64,000 bases of DNA from Candidatus Kuenenia stuttgartensis (GCA_945860915.1 CAMARR010000005.1:1-64000), one strand, 5' to 3'. Counted from the stretch's first letter, positions 18,023 to 26,749 are shown. The notes: generated by a model not told the origin, from the sequence alone. Numbers and translations are program-made.

Positions 18023-20620
18023 TCACTTGCCGACGTTGATTGCCGGCTCGAGCTCGTCCTTAATGAGGACCTTCACCTTGAGAAGGATGATGAGGTCCTT
18101 CATCGCGGTGTAATGGCCCTTGCGGGAGAAGAGGAACGAGAGGATCGGAAGATCCGAAAGAACCGGGATCCCCGACTCGAGATCCTGCTCTTCGAAGTAC
18201 TTGAGCCCGCCAAGGAGGAGAGTCGCGCCGTCAGGCATGACCACCGTTGTCTTGACCGATTCCTTCTTGAGTTCAGGAAGTTCGAACGTGACCGTCGAAC
18301 CAGAACCGAGGGATGTGGTCTTCGAACGGATTGGCCTCACCAACGTTGCGACGGTCGGGCGAAGCTCGAGCGTCACGAACCGACGGTCGTTCGAGACTGT
18401 CGGGCGAACGTCGAGAATGACGCCTTCCTTGATGACATCGACAACGGGGTCGGCGACAACCGATCCTTGAGCGATTTCAACGTCGAAGTCCTTGACGTAA
18501 GCGATCTCGGTGAGCACCTGGAGGTTGGCTCGCTGAGTATTCGCCACGACGAGGCGCGGCGCCGTCACGGTGTTTACGCGCTTGTACTTCTGCACCGCAC
18601 GAAGGATCGCCTCGAGTTGGGTGTTGTCTAAGTACGTCGCCTGGAGCGAGAATCCGCCAGACGAAGTCAGGGTCTCGGGATTGCCAAGAGCGCGCGAGAA
18701 GATGTTCTCCGAGCGGGTTCGGATGTCGCCATCCGCGCCTCGCGAGTAGAACGCACCCGAGGTGTTGTCCGAGCCGAGCACCGTCGTCGCTCCGGGTTGA
18801 CCGAAGTCGTCGAACGGGGCGCTCGTGCCTTGGCCAGGAACACCCGAACCACCCGAGTTGTCGCCCAATCCACGCCAATCGACGCCGACTTCTTGGAGGA
18901 AGTTGCTCTCGACCGCGATGAACCGCGATTCAATTTCGACCTGGATTCCGGTGCTCTTGCGCAAGCTTCCGAGGAGTTCAGAAATCTTCTGCTGATTCTC
19001 TGCTGTCTGCTTGACGACAAGCGTGCCGTTCTTGTCGATGATCGTGTTCGTCGGATCTTCATCCCACGACGGCTTGTCCACGGTCTCGCGGATCATTCCG
19101 ATGAGGCGATCAGCCTCGATGGCCTTGTTGTCCTCGCCCGAGTCGGCTTCTTCATCCGGAGCCTTCGTGCCAGCGCCCGATGGGTTGAGGTTGATGTCGA
19201 TGCCCGGGTAGGAAGCAAGCTTCGCCGTAAGATCGCGAACTTCGTAGAAGCTCGTCACCTTCGACTTGCGCATCTCTTCCGGCGTGGTGATGCGAATACG
19301 GCCATCCTCCACCATATAGCGGAGCTTGAGGCTCTCGACGGCAAGCTTGAGGGCTGCGGCCGCGGAGATCTCGCCGAACTGGAGGTTCAGATTGCGATCC
19401 GCCGCAGGAACCTTCTCGTCGACCGCGCGGTCGATCGTGACGTTCTTGCCAGTCGAATTGCGAATGAACTTGAGAGCCTCATCGAGCGGCTTCTCCTGCC
19501 AATCGACGTTCTTGAGCATCGTGGTGTCGAGGACGCGCTGGATTTCAGCGTCCACATCCGAAACTTCACCCTTGTCTGGCTGAAGCTCGATGGGCCCCTT
19601 GTTGGCGATGGCGCGCCACTTGTCGAGGTCCGGGTACATGACGGTGGTGTTCTGAGGAACACGGATGTCCTGCACTTCCTCGATCCAACGCTGCCACTGT
19701 TCACGGTGGCGTGCGATGTTGTCGGCGTGAGTCACGTCAAGTTCCGCACGGCGAGCAAATTCCTTCAGCTTGCGAGCGCGCTCGTTTGCGAAGTCGAGGC
19801 GGATCGCCTCGTCGCACAGGCGCTGGCATTCTGAGAACTTCTCGCGCTTGAAAGCGTCTTCCGCGAGATTGAGGCGCTCATCGATTGAACGTTGAACGCG
19901 TACGCGCTCTTCGTCCGCACGTTGGCGCTCGATCGACTTCGCGGCCTCAAGCTGATCCGCTGCAGAGGCGCGATCTGCGGCCTCCTTGGCGACCTTCGCC
20001 TTGTCGAGAGCCGCTTTGATCTGGTTCTCGTTGAAGTCAGCATCGGCGGCCGGGTTTGCACGGAGGAGGATGAGAGCCTTTTGGAGGTTCTCGATCTCCG
20101 CACCGTGGTTGCCCTCTGCGCTTGACTTCATCGCGAGGTTGAAGTGGTAGCGGGCCAAGGTGACCGCCTGATCGATGCGACTCACGGAATTCTTCCACGC
20201 GTCTCCGGCAGCAAGGTCCTTGCGGGCCGTCGGTGTGCCGAGGATGGCGTTCGCCTTCTCGAGCTCGGCCTGTGCGTCCTTATTGGACGGGTCGATCTCG
20301 GTCGCGAGCGTGAACTCGCGAGCGGCTTCTTCGAAGCGGCCTTCCTCCATCGCCTTACGTCCATTCGCGACGTGTGCTTTGCACACCTCGGCGCGTTTGG
20401 CGTCGATGGCCTTTTGTCTCTCCGCCACGTCCTGAATGGACGGCTGAGCTGACGTCACCGGCTCGGGAGCCGTGCCTGGTGAAATGAGCGGGGTGGCCGG
20501 AATCGAGTGAACCGGCTCATTCGCTTCGGTGGTCGAACCGTCTGAGGAACAACCGACTACGACAAAAGCCGTAGCGGCAAACAAGACTGGGAGTTGGAAC
20601 CCAAGCGCGCGTCGCGACAT
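18023..20620 (-). CDS. Secretin-family outer-membrane lipoprotein with N-terminal TPR region (secretin 2)
   Basis: 865 residues with a lipoprotein signal (VVVGC, Cys24). Same architecture as the secretin at 9351: helical TPR/coiled-coil region (about 60-320, for example GRKAMEEGRFEEAAREF), an STN-like domain (NVTIDRAVDEKV, then LQFGEISAAAALKLAVESL), N domains, then the secretin core VNTVTAPRLVVANTQRA, LDVRPTVSNDRRFVTL, LLLGGLKY and ILSFLFSRK near the C terminus. In gene order it follows PilM/N-, PilO- and PilP-like genes, the place of PilQ or GspD. Own promoter at 20765-20792, leader about 140 bases. Confidence 0.88.
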   Translation of the reverse strand: MSRRALGFQLPVLFAATAFVVVGCSSDGSTTEANEPVHSIPATPLISPGTAPEPVTSAQPSIQDVAERQKAIDAKRAEVCKAHVANGRKAMEEGRFEEAAREFTLATEIDPSNKDAQAELEKANAILGTPTARKDLAAGDAWKNSVSRIDQAVTLARYHFNLAMKSSAEGNHGAEIENLQKALILLRANPAADADFNENQIKAALDKAKVAKEAADRASAADQLEAAKSIERQRADEERVRVQRSIDERLNLAEDAFKREKFSECQRLCDEAIRLDFANERARKLKEFARRAELDVTHADNIARHREQWQRWIEEVQDIRVPQNTTVMYPDLDKWRAIANKGPIELQPDKGEVSDVDAEIQRVLDTTMLKNVDWQEKPLDEALKFIRNSTGKNVTIDRAVDEKVPAADRNLNLQFGEISAAAALKLAVESLKLRYMVEDGRIRITTPEEMRKSKVTSFYEVRDLTAKLASYPGIDINLNPSGAGTKAPDEEADSGEDNKAIEADRLIGMIRETVDKPSWDEDPTNTIIDKNGTLVVKQTAENQQKISELLGSLRKSTGIQVEIESRFIAVESNFLQEVGVDWRGLGDNSGGSGVPGQGTSAPFDDFGQPGATTVLGSDNTSGAFYSRGADGDIRTRSENIFSRALGNPETLTSSGGFSLQATYLDNTQLEAILRAVQKYKRVNTVTAPRLVVANTQRANLQVLTEIAYVKDFDVEIAQGSVVADPVVDVIKEGVILDVRPTVSNDRRFVTLELRPTVATLVRPIRSKTTSLGSGSTVTFELPELKKESVKTTVVMPDGATLLLGGLKYFEEQDLESGIPVLSDLPILSFLFSRKGHYTAMKDLIILLKVKVLIKDELEPAINVGK

Positions 20621-20764
20621 GGCACCTCGTTTCGATCGCGCGGCCCAAAAAGGGACGCGCTACAAATTCCATCCGTTCGGTGGCCAAGTCTGCCCTGCCT
20701 AGACCGCGCGTTGCGGTCCGCCTGGCGACGGAACCTAAGCCACCGTTCTCCAATGGGAGCCGGG

Positions 20765-20792
20765 ATTATAGGGAGGGGTACCGGGTGTGCAA
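20765..20792 (-). promoter_or_regulatory. Sigma70-type promoter for secretin 2
   Basis: On the minus strand TTGCAC (20792-20787), a 16-base spacer, and a perfect TATAAT (20770-20765), in the context CCCTATAATCCCG. The same flanks surround the -10 box of secretin 1. The promoter is 7 bases inside the 3' flank or tail of the upstream PilP-like gene, so the secretin can be transcribed on its own. Confidence 0.75.
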
Positions 20793-20798
20793 CCCGGG

Positions 20799-21863
20799 CT
20801 AACGTTTTTCCATGGTGAGGGTCTCGTCTGGAGCCCCTCCCCCGGACAGAACCACCGAGATGGTTCGCCAAACATCCCGCCGAATTGTCGAAACTCGTCG
20901 AGGAATACCTGCATCCACCACAACCCGGCCTTGCCGATCGAAAACCACCTCGTCCCGAGGTCGTTCCGACTCGGAAAGTGCCTCGGATATTTTTCCGACC
21001 ACCCGATTTGTCGTCCAATCGAGCCCCGTGGAAGGGTCGACCCCGCCTATAACTTCGCCCTCTTTCAGCGTAACCAACCGAATCCGCCACTCAGAACCAG
21101 CCTGTTTCTTGATGCGAAGTTGGACAGCGCCGTCCGCCACATCGACCAATTCGATTTTCGAATCTGCCACCGCTCGCTGGGTGACCGGATCGGAATTGGG
21201 CGAGCGAGAGCGGCCAGAACCCACCAGAATCGGGTCGAGTGTCGTGGCATGGACCGTGTAGGTGTAGGTCACCCCTTGGACGACTTGCTCATCTCGGAAG
21301 GTCAACACATCCGCGGCGGTAGCCCCGATGGGATCGGCGGCGGTCAAATTTTCGGACCCTTTCATCCCGGGCACTCGAAGAATCTCAAATTTGGCGACGG
21401 CGACGGTCGAGTCCGGTGGTGCCCATGTCAGCACAATCGCACCCGGTTCGACTGCGGCCGCGAGTCTGAGCGGCGCACCGAATCGGACCAAGTTCGACTC
21501 CCCGGGCCTCGTCGTTGCGAGCCATGCCCCAGGATACGTCAACGCGGCAGGGAGGGGCCGTCCGACGTTCGGCACCACCGAGAGGCTCCGCAAGTCGGCG
21601 ACGACCTTCTCCGCCCGAGCCACCGGCGTAGTCGTGTCGTAGTCGCCACGACGCGCCGCGCGTTTGACCGCATTTGACTTCTCTACCACCGCCTCCTGGA
21701 TCGCTGCAGCACTTCGAATCGGCCGTGCAACCCACCATAGCGTGCCCGCCACAACAAAAGCCAGCAACGCGGCGATAATGTCCGGGGCCCGAGCGGCTCG
21801 CGAAAACCACGACCCATGGTGCTGTCGACGAGAGTCATGACGCTCCGAGGATGGACTGTTCAA
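20799..21863 (-). CDS. Bitopic membrane protein with FN3-like domain, in PilP/GspC position
   Basis: 354 residues. One N-terminal membrane helix (about residues 29-47), then a periplasmic part with a fibronectin-type-III-like region (GAIVLTWAPPDS...KFEILR, then TYTYTVHATT) and a beta-rich C terminus. No ATG fits; a TTG start at 21863, preceded by GAGGGGG, overlaps the stop of the PilO-like gene (TTGA). Topology and position between the PilO-like gene and the secretin match PilP or GspC, inner-membrane proteins that contact the secretin, but no sequence signature proves this. Confidence 0.55.
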   Translation of the reverse strand: MNSPSSERHDSRRQHHGSWFSRAARAPDIIAALLAFVVAGTLWWVARPIRSAAAIQEAVVEKSNAVKRAARRGDYDTTTPVARAEKVVADLRSLSVVPNVGRPLPAALTYPGAWLATTRPGESNLVRFGAPLRLAAAVEPGAIVLTWAPPDSTVAVAKFEILRVPGMKGSENLTAADPIGATAADVLTFRDEQVVQGVTYTYTVHATTLDPILVGSGRSRSPNSDPVTQRAVADSKIELVDVADGAVQLRIKKQAGSEWRIRLVTLKEGEVIGGVDPSTGLDWTTNRVVGKISEALSESERPRDEVVFDRQGRVVVDAGIPRRVSTIRRDVWRTISVVLSGGGAPDETLTMEKR

Positions 21864-22669
21864 CGCGCCCCCTCTTCTGCGATCGGGAAGCGGACGGTGA
21901 TGTTGATCGTGACATCAACCGGAGGGTCGATGCCAAACCCCTTGCGCAGGTTGTCTGGTGGGGTGAGTGAAAGGCCGCTGATCTCAGCCACGGCGCCGGC
22001 CGCCAGCATTGACGCAACGAGCTTCGAGGCAACTTGAGGGACGCTACGCGTTGGGATCGCGGCGCGCAGAGTTGCTGTCGCCGAGTTCCATCGATTCGCC
22101 ACATCAAGCGTCCACTTGATTGACGTCGGGGCCAACGCAAGTCCACCAAGCGAGGCAACGTCCTCGGCAAAGCGAATATCCAAGCGCAAAGTCTCAAAAT
22201 CGGTTTTAAGTGTCGCGAGATCGGGATCAGGTGCGGAAGGTTCGAACCAAGAGGGAGTGAAAAGTGGCCAACCAGGGACATCGGGCCCGCCCGAGGACTT
22301 GAGCGCAACGGTGGCGATGCGGCTGCCGTCCTGTCTTAGAACGGCTGCGACACGACGCCATTCAGAGATAGGCGTGCCCTCATAATTGAGGCCCCGAACG
22401 GGGTCACCAAGAAATGAAGCGGCTGCCTTAACTCGTTCTTCCTCGTAGGCCGAGCACACGAGGCTGCGGGCCTGGACGGCGTCCGTCGCACGAACGACGA
22501 GTTCCTTGCCGGCCGCGCGCGAGACCCTCGCATCGAGTTCCGTCATTGACGCGTCGAATTGTAAGGACGCCTGACTTGCGCGCGTGCCCGCAGGCGCCGC
22601 GAAAGCAAACCATGCGCCCACGGCGCAAAGACACAACAAAGCACCCGCGACCGCCATACGTGACGTCAT
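21860..22669 (-). CDS. Bitopic membrane protein in PilO/GspM position
   Basis: 269 residues from the ATG at 22669 (ATGA overlap with the PilM-like gene). A short cytoplasmic N terminus, one membrane helix (about residues 5-25), a helical segment, then a periplasmic domain that ends in a ferredoxin-like-looking beta-alpha pattern (TATLRAAIPTRSVPQVASKLVASMLAAG). That is the general plan of PilO/GspM. Identity is inferred from topology, size and gene order; primary-sequence similarity cannot be judged by eye. Confidence 0.55.
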   Translation of the reverse strand: MTSRMAVAGALLCLCAVGAWFAFAAPAGTRASQASLQFDASMTELDARVSRAAGKELVVRATDAVQARSLVCSAYEEERVKAAASFLGDPVRGLNYEGTPISEWRRVAAVLRQDGSRIATVALKSSGGPDVPGWPLFTPSWFEPSAPDPDLATLKTDFETLRLDIRFAEDVASLGGLALAPTSIKWTLDVANRWNSATATLRAAIPTRSVPQVASKLVASMLAAGAVAEISGLSLTPPDNLRKGFGIDPPVDVTINITVRFPIAEEGAR

Positions 22670-24324
22670 GGCGCGCTCTCCATCGTCAGGTCGTAGCGAC
22701 GGCAACGGAATCGAACGCGCAGATTAGTCGCGTCACCTCCCGCCCCCGGTTTGTCCGACACGGCACCCGAAGTCCATGACTCGACTGGAGTCAAACCACT
22801 GATTCCACCCTTGCCTTTGAAAGACTCTGCGACTCTGTCAAGCGATGCGTCCAGAGTCGATTCCGCCTCGACGGCAACAAGAGCCAACACGACGCGCCCT
22901 CTTCCGGGCTTGAGCCCAGGCGCGACTCCGATATCGAAGCCAAACAGAAGCGGAGCTTGATCCCCCGACGGCCGTCCCCCTGGAGGATTGGCTAGGGCTC
23001 CGAGGATCGCATCGAGAGCAGTAATGGCCGACACCGCGTTGGGTCGGGGAGTGAATCGCGCTGACAGCGCATCCTCTGGCCGATTGGAAAATTTCGCCAT
23101 CACCGCGTCGAGGGTGTCATCGCCTAGGTCACGGACAACCTGCCCAATCGCCGCCGAGCCGAGTTCCGAGGCGCTCGCAGCGGTCGTGCGATCGTGCAAC
23201 ACGGCGACCACGCCAGCGACCATGATGAGCCCTGCGAGTAGCCAACCGACCGGTGTTCGCGTCTCCGGCCGCGGAATCGACTGGGGCGCAAGACGAGGAG
23301 ACATCGCGGCCTTGTTGAGCGCCGGCAACGCGGCACCTACCGCGCGAGCGAGTCCGCCGTGGAAGTCCTGCAGGCCAGCCGTCACCACATCCGGATTGAC
23401 ATCGATGGACTTAAATCCCACTGGCTCTTCCACCGGGATCTTCAGAGTCTCGGTAAGCGCGGCGGCCAAAGGAGGCACCGTCGGATGGGATCTTCGCAGC
23501 ACGACGCGCTTCAATGCAACAGCGGGCACGCAACGAATCATCCGAGTGATTTCGTCAACAATGGCGAGAGTCACTGTGTCGTTGACGCGAGCAAACAGCG
23601 CCATCGCGTCGGCCGATTTCGACTGCCTCGTCAAAGCTAGCCCATATGCGGCCGCCGGCTTGAGACCTGCCCCCTTGAGGAGTTCGACTGAGTCGCAGCC
23701 TCCCATCGGAAGTGTGCGAACTAACCAACGTCCCTCGTGAGCAATCACCGTGGTCAACGACGCATAGTCCACATCGATTACGAGCGTACCTTCGGCAAGT
23801 TGGCCTTCGGATGCGGCAAGGTTAAGCACCGCCAATGCCGAGGGCTCGACCCGATCAATTGGCACTGAGGCCGAATGTGCGGCATGGATCGCGTGATCCA
23901 CCACACTTTTCGGAAGAGCAAAAAATGTCGCGACTACATCGCCATTCGATTCGACACGTTCGACTCTGTGATCCCAGTGCCTGTCCGCGAGGCCACCTGG
24001 AACCTGTTCACCTACCTCCACCTTGAGGAGAGCCGCGATGTCGACACCCGGGTGCTGCGGCACCGTTGTCGTTTGAAGAAACAGGGTTTCCGATCGCACC
24101 GTCATTGCCACAATGCAATCGTCCATTGTGTGCGAAGCAGCGAAACGCCGCAAAACCCTATGAATCATTTCAAATCGAGGTGGCCCGTGCGGGTCGGTGA
24201 CTTCGTTCGCGAAATCCACCACTTCCCACGCCTCAAGCAACGGGCGTCCCCCATCCACGACGAGTTTTACGGCGCGGAGCGACGATCCAGTGAGGTCTAT
24301 GCCCCAGACAGGTTGGTCAGACAT
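22666..24324 (-). CDS. pilM: PilM-like actin-fold protein fused to a PilN-like membrane segment (GspL-like)
   Basis: 552 residues from the ATG at 24324; the frame continues upstream but that part would overlap the DNA glycosylase gene. Residues 1-300 look like PilM: GIDLTGSSLRAVKL (8-21) is the phosphate-1-type loop, then SLTTVIAHEGRWLVRTLPMGG (189-209) and a final domain. After a Pro-rich linker a membrane helix (about 358-378) is followed by a 170-residue periplasmic domain, the plan of PilN. The fusion gives the same layout as GspL of type II secretion. In pili and type II systems this protein links the cytoplasmic ATPase to PilO/PilP and the secretin; no such ATPase is in the window. Confidence 0.7.
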   Translation of the reverse strand: MSDQPVWGIDLTGSSLRAVKLVVDGGRPLLEAWEVVDFANEVTDPHGPPRFEMIHRVLRRFAASHTMDDCIVAMTVRSETLFLQTTTVPQHPGVDIAALLKVEVGEQVPGGLADRHWDHRVERVESNGDVVATFFALPKSVVDHAIHAAHSASVPIDRVEPSALAVLNLAASEGQLAEGTLVIDVDYASLTTVIAHEGRWLVRTLPMGGCDSVELLKGAGLKPAAAYGLALTRQSKSADAMALFARVNDTVTLAIVDEITRMIRCVPAVALKRVVLRRSHPTVPPLAAALTETLKIPVEEPVGFKSIDVNPDVVTAGLQDFHGGLARAVGAALPALNKAAMSPRLAPQSIPRPETRTPVGWLLAGLIMVAGVVAVLHDRTTAASASELGSAAIGQVVRDLGDDTLDAVMAKFSNRPEDALSARFTPRPNAVSAITALDAILGALANPPGGRPSGDQAPLLFGFDIGVAPGLKPGRGRVVLALVAVEAESTLDASLDRVAESFKGKGGISGLTPVESWTSGAVSDKPGAGGDATNLRVRFRCRRYDLTMESAP

Positions 24325-24373
24325 TGGGGGAACGCCGAACGTTGATGATCGTAGTCGCCAGAGCCTCAAACCG

Positions 24374-25114
24374 TCAAGCGCGTGCCGGCGGAACTCTTCC
24401 AACGAGTGACAAAGCGAACTTTAGATCTTCCCACGCCTTGGATTTCTCTTGCGGGGCACGCAGCAGGTAAGCCGGGTGGTAGGTCACGACGCATGTCGCA
24501 CCCGGCAAGGGGTGTCCGCGGCCACGAAGGCTTCCGACGGTGTCAGCCGTTCCAAGCAGGCCACGAGCAGCGTGCGCGCCAAGAGCGATTACGACTTTGG
24601 GCCGAAGCAGGTCGATTTGCCGACTGAGGAATGGCATGCAAGCGGCGACTTCATCGTGCTGAGGCTCACGATTGTTCGGCGGGCGGCACTTCACAACGTT
24701 GGCGATGAACACCGAATCGCGCGTGAGCCCCATGGCGATGATCATGCGGTCCAGCAACTGGCCCGCAGCTCCGACGAACGGCACTCCCTGGGCGTCCTCA
24801 TCAGCTCCCGGGGCCTCACCAACAAACACGAACTCGGGTTCCGCGTTACCCAGTCCCGGCACGCACTTGGTTCGCCCAGATCCAAGAGCGCAATTGCGAC
24901 AGGCGTCGGCCTCCGAGGCGATTCGGTTCAGCGAATCCGCTCCGGAGTCAGAGGGCGCCGGTGCACCGGCGCCTAAGTCCACAAGAGGCGCCGTCGGCGG
25001 GGAGTCGCGCATCGCGGGCGAACGCCTACCGAATCCCTCGACACCGAATACTTGGGCGTCAAGGAGCAACGCCTTGAAGTTGAGAAGCGCCTTGTCGGGA
25101 TCCTGTTCGGCCAT
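24374..25114 (-). CDS. Type-4 uracil-DNA glycosylase
   Basis: 246 residues. Removes uracil (from cytosine deamination) from DNA in base-excision repair. The catalytic block GEAPGADED (99-107), VVKCRPPNNR (140-149) and TYHPAYLLR (211-219) are family-4 signatures. Four Cys for a 4Fe-4S cluster are at 72, 75, 143 and 159; the spacings 3, 68 and 16 match the structurally known family-4 enzymes. An N-terminal extension of about 60 residues (Pro/Ala-rich) is not part of the fold. Its start overlaps head to head with a possible start of the plus-strand glycosyltransferase. Confidence 0.93.
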   Translation of the reverse strand: MAEQDPDKALLNFKALLLDAQVFGVEGFGRRSPAMRDSPPTAPLVDLGAGAPAPSDSGADSLNRIASEADACRNCALGSGRTKCVPGLGNAEPEFVFVGEAPGADEDAQGVPFVGAAGQLLDRMIIAMGLTRDSVFIANVVKCRPPNNREPQHDEVAACMPFLSRQIDLLRPKVVIALGAHAARGLLGTADTVGSLRGRGHPLPGATCVVTYHPAYLLRAPQEKSKAWEDLKFALSLVGRVPPARA

Positions 25115-25139
25115 GCGGGGACGCTACCATCGACGCGAC

Positions 25140-25823
25140 GTGCTTGTCTCTCTGCTTATACCGTGCCGCAACGCTACAGGATGGCTCCCGGGGTTCCTGC
25201 CCCGGCTCGCCGGGCTTCATCACACGATATTCCCTGCATTTCCCGAGATCGTCTTCATCGACGACGCGTCAACTGACGGCACTCCGCGCCTCCTCTTTCA
25301 TTGGGCCGAGACGGCCTTCCTCCCGGTGAAAGTCCTCGGGTTGGACACGCACTCGGGACTCGGGGCGTGTCTGCGCGAGGGCGTCGCGTTGGCCTCTGGA
25401 GAGCTAGTCGCTGTGTGTTTGACCGCTGAATCCCCCCTCGAGTCAGGCCTGCTTCCGCTGATCGAGGCCGTTGCAGCAGGGGCCGATGTGGCTTCAGGGC
25501 GGGCAGAGGTACCCTTTCGCACGGCTGTCCTTTCCACTGCCATGCGGGTGCGCCATCGCATATCGCGCGATTCCGCCCTCGCGATGACTAGCCCATTTGC
25601 CGTTTGGCGCCGCGATGCGCTCATGGACTCGCTCCCGGCGCACGACGGATTGAGCGCCATGTTCGAAGCTGCGCTGCGATCAGAAGAAAACGGGCAGCGA
25701 CGCGTCGCTATCGAACTGCCCACGAAGCCCGTGCTGTCGTGGAATGGCGGCGATTGGAAAGCCGCCCAGTGGATTGCGCGACGTCCTTGGGCTCCGATTC
25801 AAGGCAAATCTAAACGGCAGTGA
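25140..25823 (+). CDS. Family-2 glycosyltransferase-like protein, DxD motif missing
   Basis: 227 residues from the GTG at 25140, where the fold begins (LVSLLIPCRN); an ATG at 25113 is also possible. The GT-A nucleotide-binding start is clear: IVFIDDASTDGT (38-49), then a glycine-rich GLGACLREGVALASGELV. The expected DxD metal-binding motif after this (usually D-A-D) reads CLTAE (93-97), so metal/nucleotide-sugar binding may be lost. There is no C-terminal membrane helix. The last 14 bases overlap tail to tail with the LytTR gene. Confidence 0.7.
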   Translation: MLVSLLIPCRNATGWLPGFLPRLAGLHHTIFPAFPEIVFIDDASTDGTPRLLFHWAETAFLPVKVLGLDTHSGLGACLREGVALASGELVAVCLTAESPLESGLLPLIEAVAAGADVASGRAEVPFRTAVLSTAMRVRHRISRDSALAMTSPFAVWRRDALMDSLPAHDGLSAMFEAALRSEENGQRRVAIELPTKPVLSWNGGDWKAAQWIARRPWAPIQGKSKRQ

Positions 25824-26571
25824 CGTCGAGTGCTTCGAGGGCCGCGCGGTGTGTCCTCGACAACTCGACTGTGGTGCCGTTACGCAACTGCACCTTCGCG
25901 TCGCCGTGGAGATGCGGGATAACTGCCATGACATGGTCGGCATTGACGATATGACAACGATGAACCCGGATGAACTGCTGTGGATCTAGCAACTTCTCCA
26001 ATCGCACGAGGGTAATGCGAACCTTCCATGGTTCTAGATCGGCGGTGTGGAGGCGGACATAGTTCCCACATGATTCGATCCAGTTGACTGAGGAAAGCGG
26101 TATGAAACGAGGCCGAATCCCGAAGCGGACACAGATTTGGTCGATGCGTCCTTGTGCGTCGAGGCGAGCACGGGCAAGCGATCCAAGCGATGCGTGCGTG
26201 GCGGCCGAACGAATGAACTTCTTGGCACGTTCAATGGCGGCAACGATTTCGGACGCCTGTGCTGTGGGCGCGATTCTCCCCCAACCAGAGGCATCGATGT
26301 CCTTTGATGCGGGTCCATCTGGAGCAACAAAGACTGTCAGAGGAACCCGGCGCGGGGTGAATCCCTCGATGATCTGCCAGATCGAGGCGCCCTCGAGGTC
26401 GGCACTGACGAACAGAATGGCCGGGCGTCGCTCGTCGAGCAGTTTCGCCAACTCAAGGCCGCTTGTCGTCGTCACCACAGCGTCGCTCCCAAAGTCGTGA
26501 CCCAATACGCCCAAGAGGCGATCGCGGGTGGCCGGATCACGGACGGCGACGATGACTTTTCTCGCGAGCAC
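25810..26571 (-). CDS. LytTR-type response regulator with a degenerate receiver
   Basis: 253 residues, GTG start at 26571 with GAGGA seven bases before it. The C-terminal 100 residues are a LytTR DNA-binding domain: RFIPLSSVNWIESCGNYVRLH, KVRITLVRLEKLL, QFIRVHRCHIVN, VQLRNGTTVELSRTH. LytTR proteins bind imperfect direct repeats in promoters. The N-terminal 125 residues have a receiver-like alpha/beta pattern, but the acidic pair is absent (VIVAVRDP) and the phospho-accepting Asp site reads LFVSADLEG, so phosphorylation by a kinase is unlikely. Next to it lies a 10-base inverted repeat (26593-26636) that could be an operator. Confidence 0.85.
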   Translation of the reverse strand: MLARKVIVAVRDPATRDRLLGVLGHDFGSDAVVTTTSGLELAKLLDERRPAILFVSADLEGASIWQIIEGFTPRRVPLTVFVAPDGPASKDIDASGWGRIAPTAQASEIVAAIERAKKFIRSAATHASLGSLARARLDAQGRIDQICVRFGIRPRFIPLSSVNWIESCGNYVRLHTADLEPWKVRITLVRLEKLLDPQQFIRVHRCHIVNADHVMAVIPHLHGDAKVQLRNGTTVELSRTHRAALEALDVTAV

Positions 26572-26592
26572 TCAAAGTCCTCAGACTGCCGT

Positions 26593-26636
26593 CCACTTCC
26601 CCCCAGGGCAGGAAGAGGGGAAGTGGGTGGCGAGCC
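26593..26636. repeat. Perfect 10-base inverted repeat upstream of the LytTR gene
   Basis: CCACTTCCCC (26593-26602) and GGGGAAGTGG (26627-26636) with a 24-base spacer, 22-65 bases before the regulator start. No T tract follows, so a terminator is unlikely. It may be an operator or a hairpin in the 5' leader. Confidence 0.5.
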
Positions 26637-26749
26637 GTTGGGGTCACTCACCGCTAAGTGGTGCCCATATGCAATCGACTCATACGCACGACCTCGTCGA
26701 ATCATTCACCATTGCCCAAAAACCGTCTGCTTCTCGTGTAAAGTCCCCT

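Noticed and set aside
18797-19834. Plus-strand frame of 345 codons
   Set aside because: Antisense shadow of secretin 2 in high-GC sequence.
24672-25112. N-terminal extension of the glycosyltransferase frame
   Set aside because: Antisense to the uracil-DNA glycosylase; the GT fold begins at 25140.
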